NCBI RefSeq assembly: GCF_037478005.1 | Contig: NZ_CP144164.1 | Coordinates: 4,948,783-5,012,782, forward strand | Length of the DNA stretch: 64,000 nt | Reading direction: 5' to 3' | Origin: Alteromonas sp. M12 | GTDB lineage: Bacteria; Pseudomonadota; Gammaproteobacteria; Enterobacterales; Alteromonadaceae | Shown here: piece by piece, positions 63,456-64,000 of the stretch | How the letters are laid out: each line of letters begins with the position of its first letter | How positions within the stretch are numbered: position 1 is the stretch's first letter | Notes under the pieces: model-generated | Database searches by the model: none | Seen by the model: the letters and a program-made list of their open reading frames with translations, nothing else | Told to the model about the DNA's origin: nothing | Program-made: the position numbers and the translations under genes

Positions 63456-64000
63456 GACCTAGTCCCGATACATAAAGGTTAATACAAAATGAACTTCAAT
63501 AGACGTTTAACCATTGCGCTCAAAAAGGATGCGGAATACTAGAGATATTTGTACCTGTTGTCAATCATTGATCGCAGAGATCGTTAAATTATTTGCTTTT
63601 ATTTTTATAATAAATTAATTAACTGTTGATAACTGTATAAAATTAAATGAGGTTATCCACAAAAAGCTAGTTGATTTTTTCTAAATGGTGATTTTTATAG
63701 ATTATTTTTATCCACCACGAATTCAAAATAATACAAGGTTATAGCTTTTTAATTTTTCATAATATAATAAAATAATTAACTAAAACAACTAGATAGGTGG
63801 TATTAGACTAAGGTTTAGTAAATTATATCTAAATCAGTATTGCACTTAGTAGTGGGAATGCGAGATAATTCACAACCCCCTACGCTAAAGGGGATGAACA
63901 AGAACAATAATTGGACAATTTTCACTTCAGCGAGTGTTTTTAATTATCGAGTTATTTTAACTTTTAACGGGCTTAAACCGCCTCGTGACGGACTTTTTTA
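63456..64000. promoter_or_regulatory. rpmH upstream region with DnaA boxes, probable dnaA control region
   Basis: No gene. It holds a perfect DnaA box TTATCCACA (63653-63661) and TTATCCACC (63708-63716) within A+T-rich DNA. In related genomes dnaA lies divergent from rpmH, so the dnaA promoter with autoregulatory boxes is expected here or just beyond the end. GATC sites are sparse compared with 44.0-44.5 kb, arguing against a second oriC. Confidence 0.65.

Noticed and set aside
63456..64000. Second replication origin
   Set aside because: Two DnaA boxes but few GATC sites and no 13-mers; the 44-kb region is far better supported.

Overview
The window looks like the origin-proximal chromosome of a marine gammaproteobacterium, most likely Alteromonadales (Glaciecola/Paraglaciecola-like; genus is inference). 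The reasons are the gene set and order rpmH-rnpA-yidD-yidC, mnmE-mioC-dnaT-dnaC, mnmG-rsmG-parA-parB-atpIBEFHAGDC, an Escherichia/Vibrio-style Dam-rich oriC beside mnmG, and an A+T-rich base composition.

Left third (about 2.55-31.8 kb): a sedentary chromosomal integron. The tyrosine recombinase intI (30865-31833, +) is preceded by a LexA-like box. About 28 kb of gene cassettes run leftward from it, nearly all on the minus strand, separated by attC sites (RYYYAAC ... GTTRRRY, 57 to about 130 bp). Cargo includes small membrane, exported and lipoproteins of unknown role, a YefM/YoeB toxin-antitoxin pair with a SUKH-like gene, cupin, NIPSNAP, DJ-1/PfpI, glyoxalase-fold and thioredoxin proteins, a CPBP protease, a superinfection-immunity-like protein, an S9 peptidase lipoprotein on the opposite strand, and a G+C-rich MacAB-like efflux operon at the far end. 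An IS1182-family element sits in an attC core. An IS110/IS1111-type element carries a structured downstream segment that looks like its guide (bridge/seek) RNA. A second IS110 copy is decayed. Two copies of the same ORF-less cassette occur about 10 kb apart. The distal end is closed by a REP-associated tyrosine transposase gene and copies of a GGGTGTC repeat, then a partial aminotransferase.

Middle (31.8-44.6 kb): a CBS-domain protein, the full F1Fo ATP synthase operon, parBA, rsmG and mnmG, all on the minus strand and pointing away from oriC (about 44.03-44.52 kb). oriC has three 13-mer-like AT repeats, perfect DnaA boxes and dense GATC sites.

Right (44.6-64 kb): oriC and mioC, adjacent in E. 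coli, are separated here by about 14 kb. This segment holds an HMG-CoA reductase gene, a DUF4097 gene bracketed by about 86-bp palindromic repeats, a polyol utilisation operon (porin, ABC transporter, long-chain mannitol-type dehydrogenase, HAD phosphatase, SorC-type regulator) and dnaT/dnaC. mioC, mnmE, yajQ, yidC, yidD, rnpA and rpmH follow. The last 0.5 kb is an intergenic region with DnaA boxes that should lead to dnaA just beyond the window.

Functionally the window combines replication initiation and segregation, energy generation, tRNA modification and a polyol uptake locus, all near the origin, with a large cassette platform about 13 kb from oriC.
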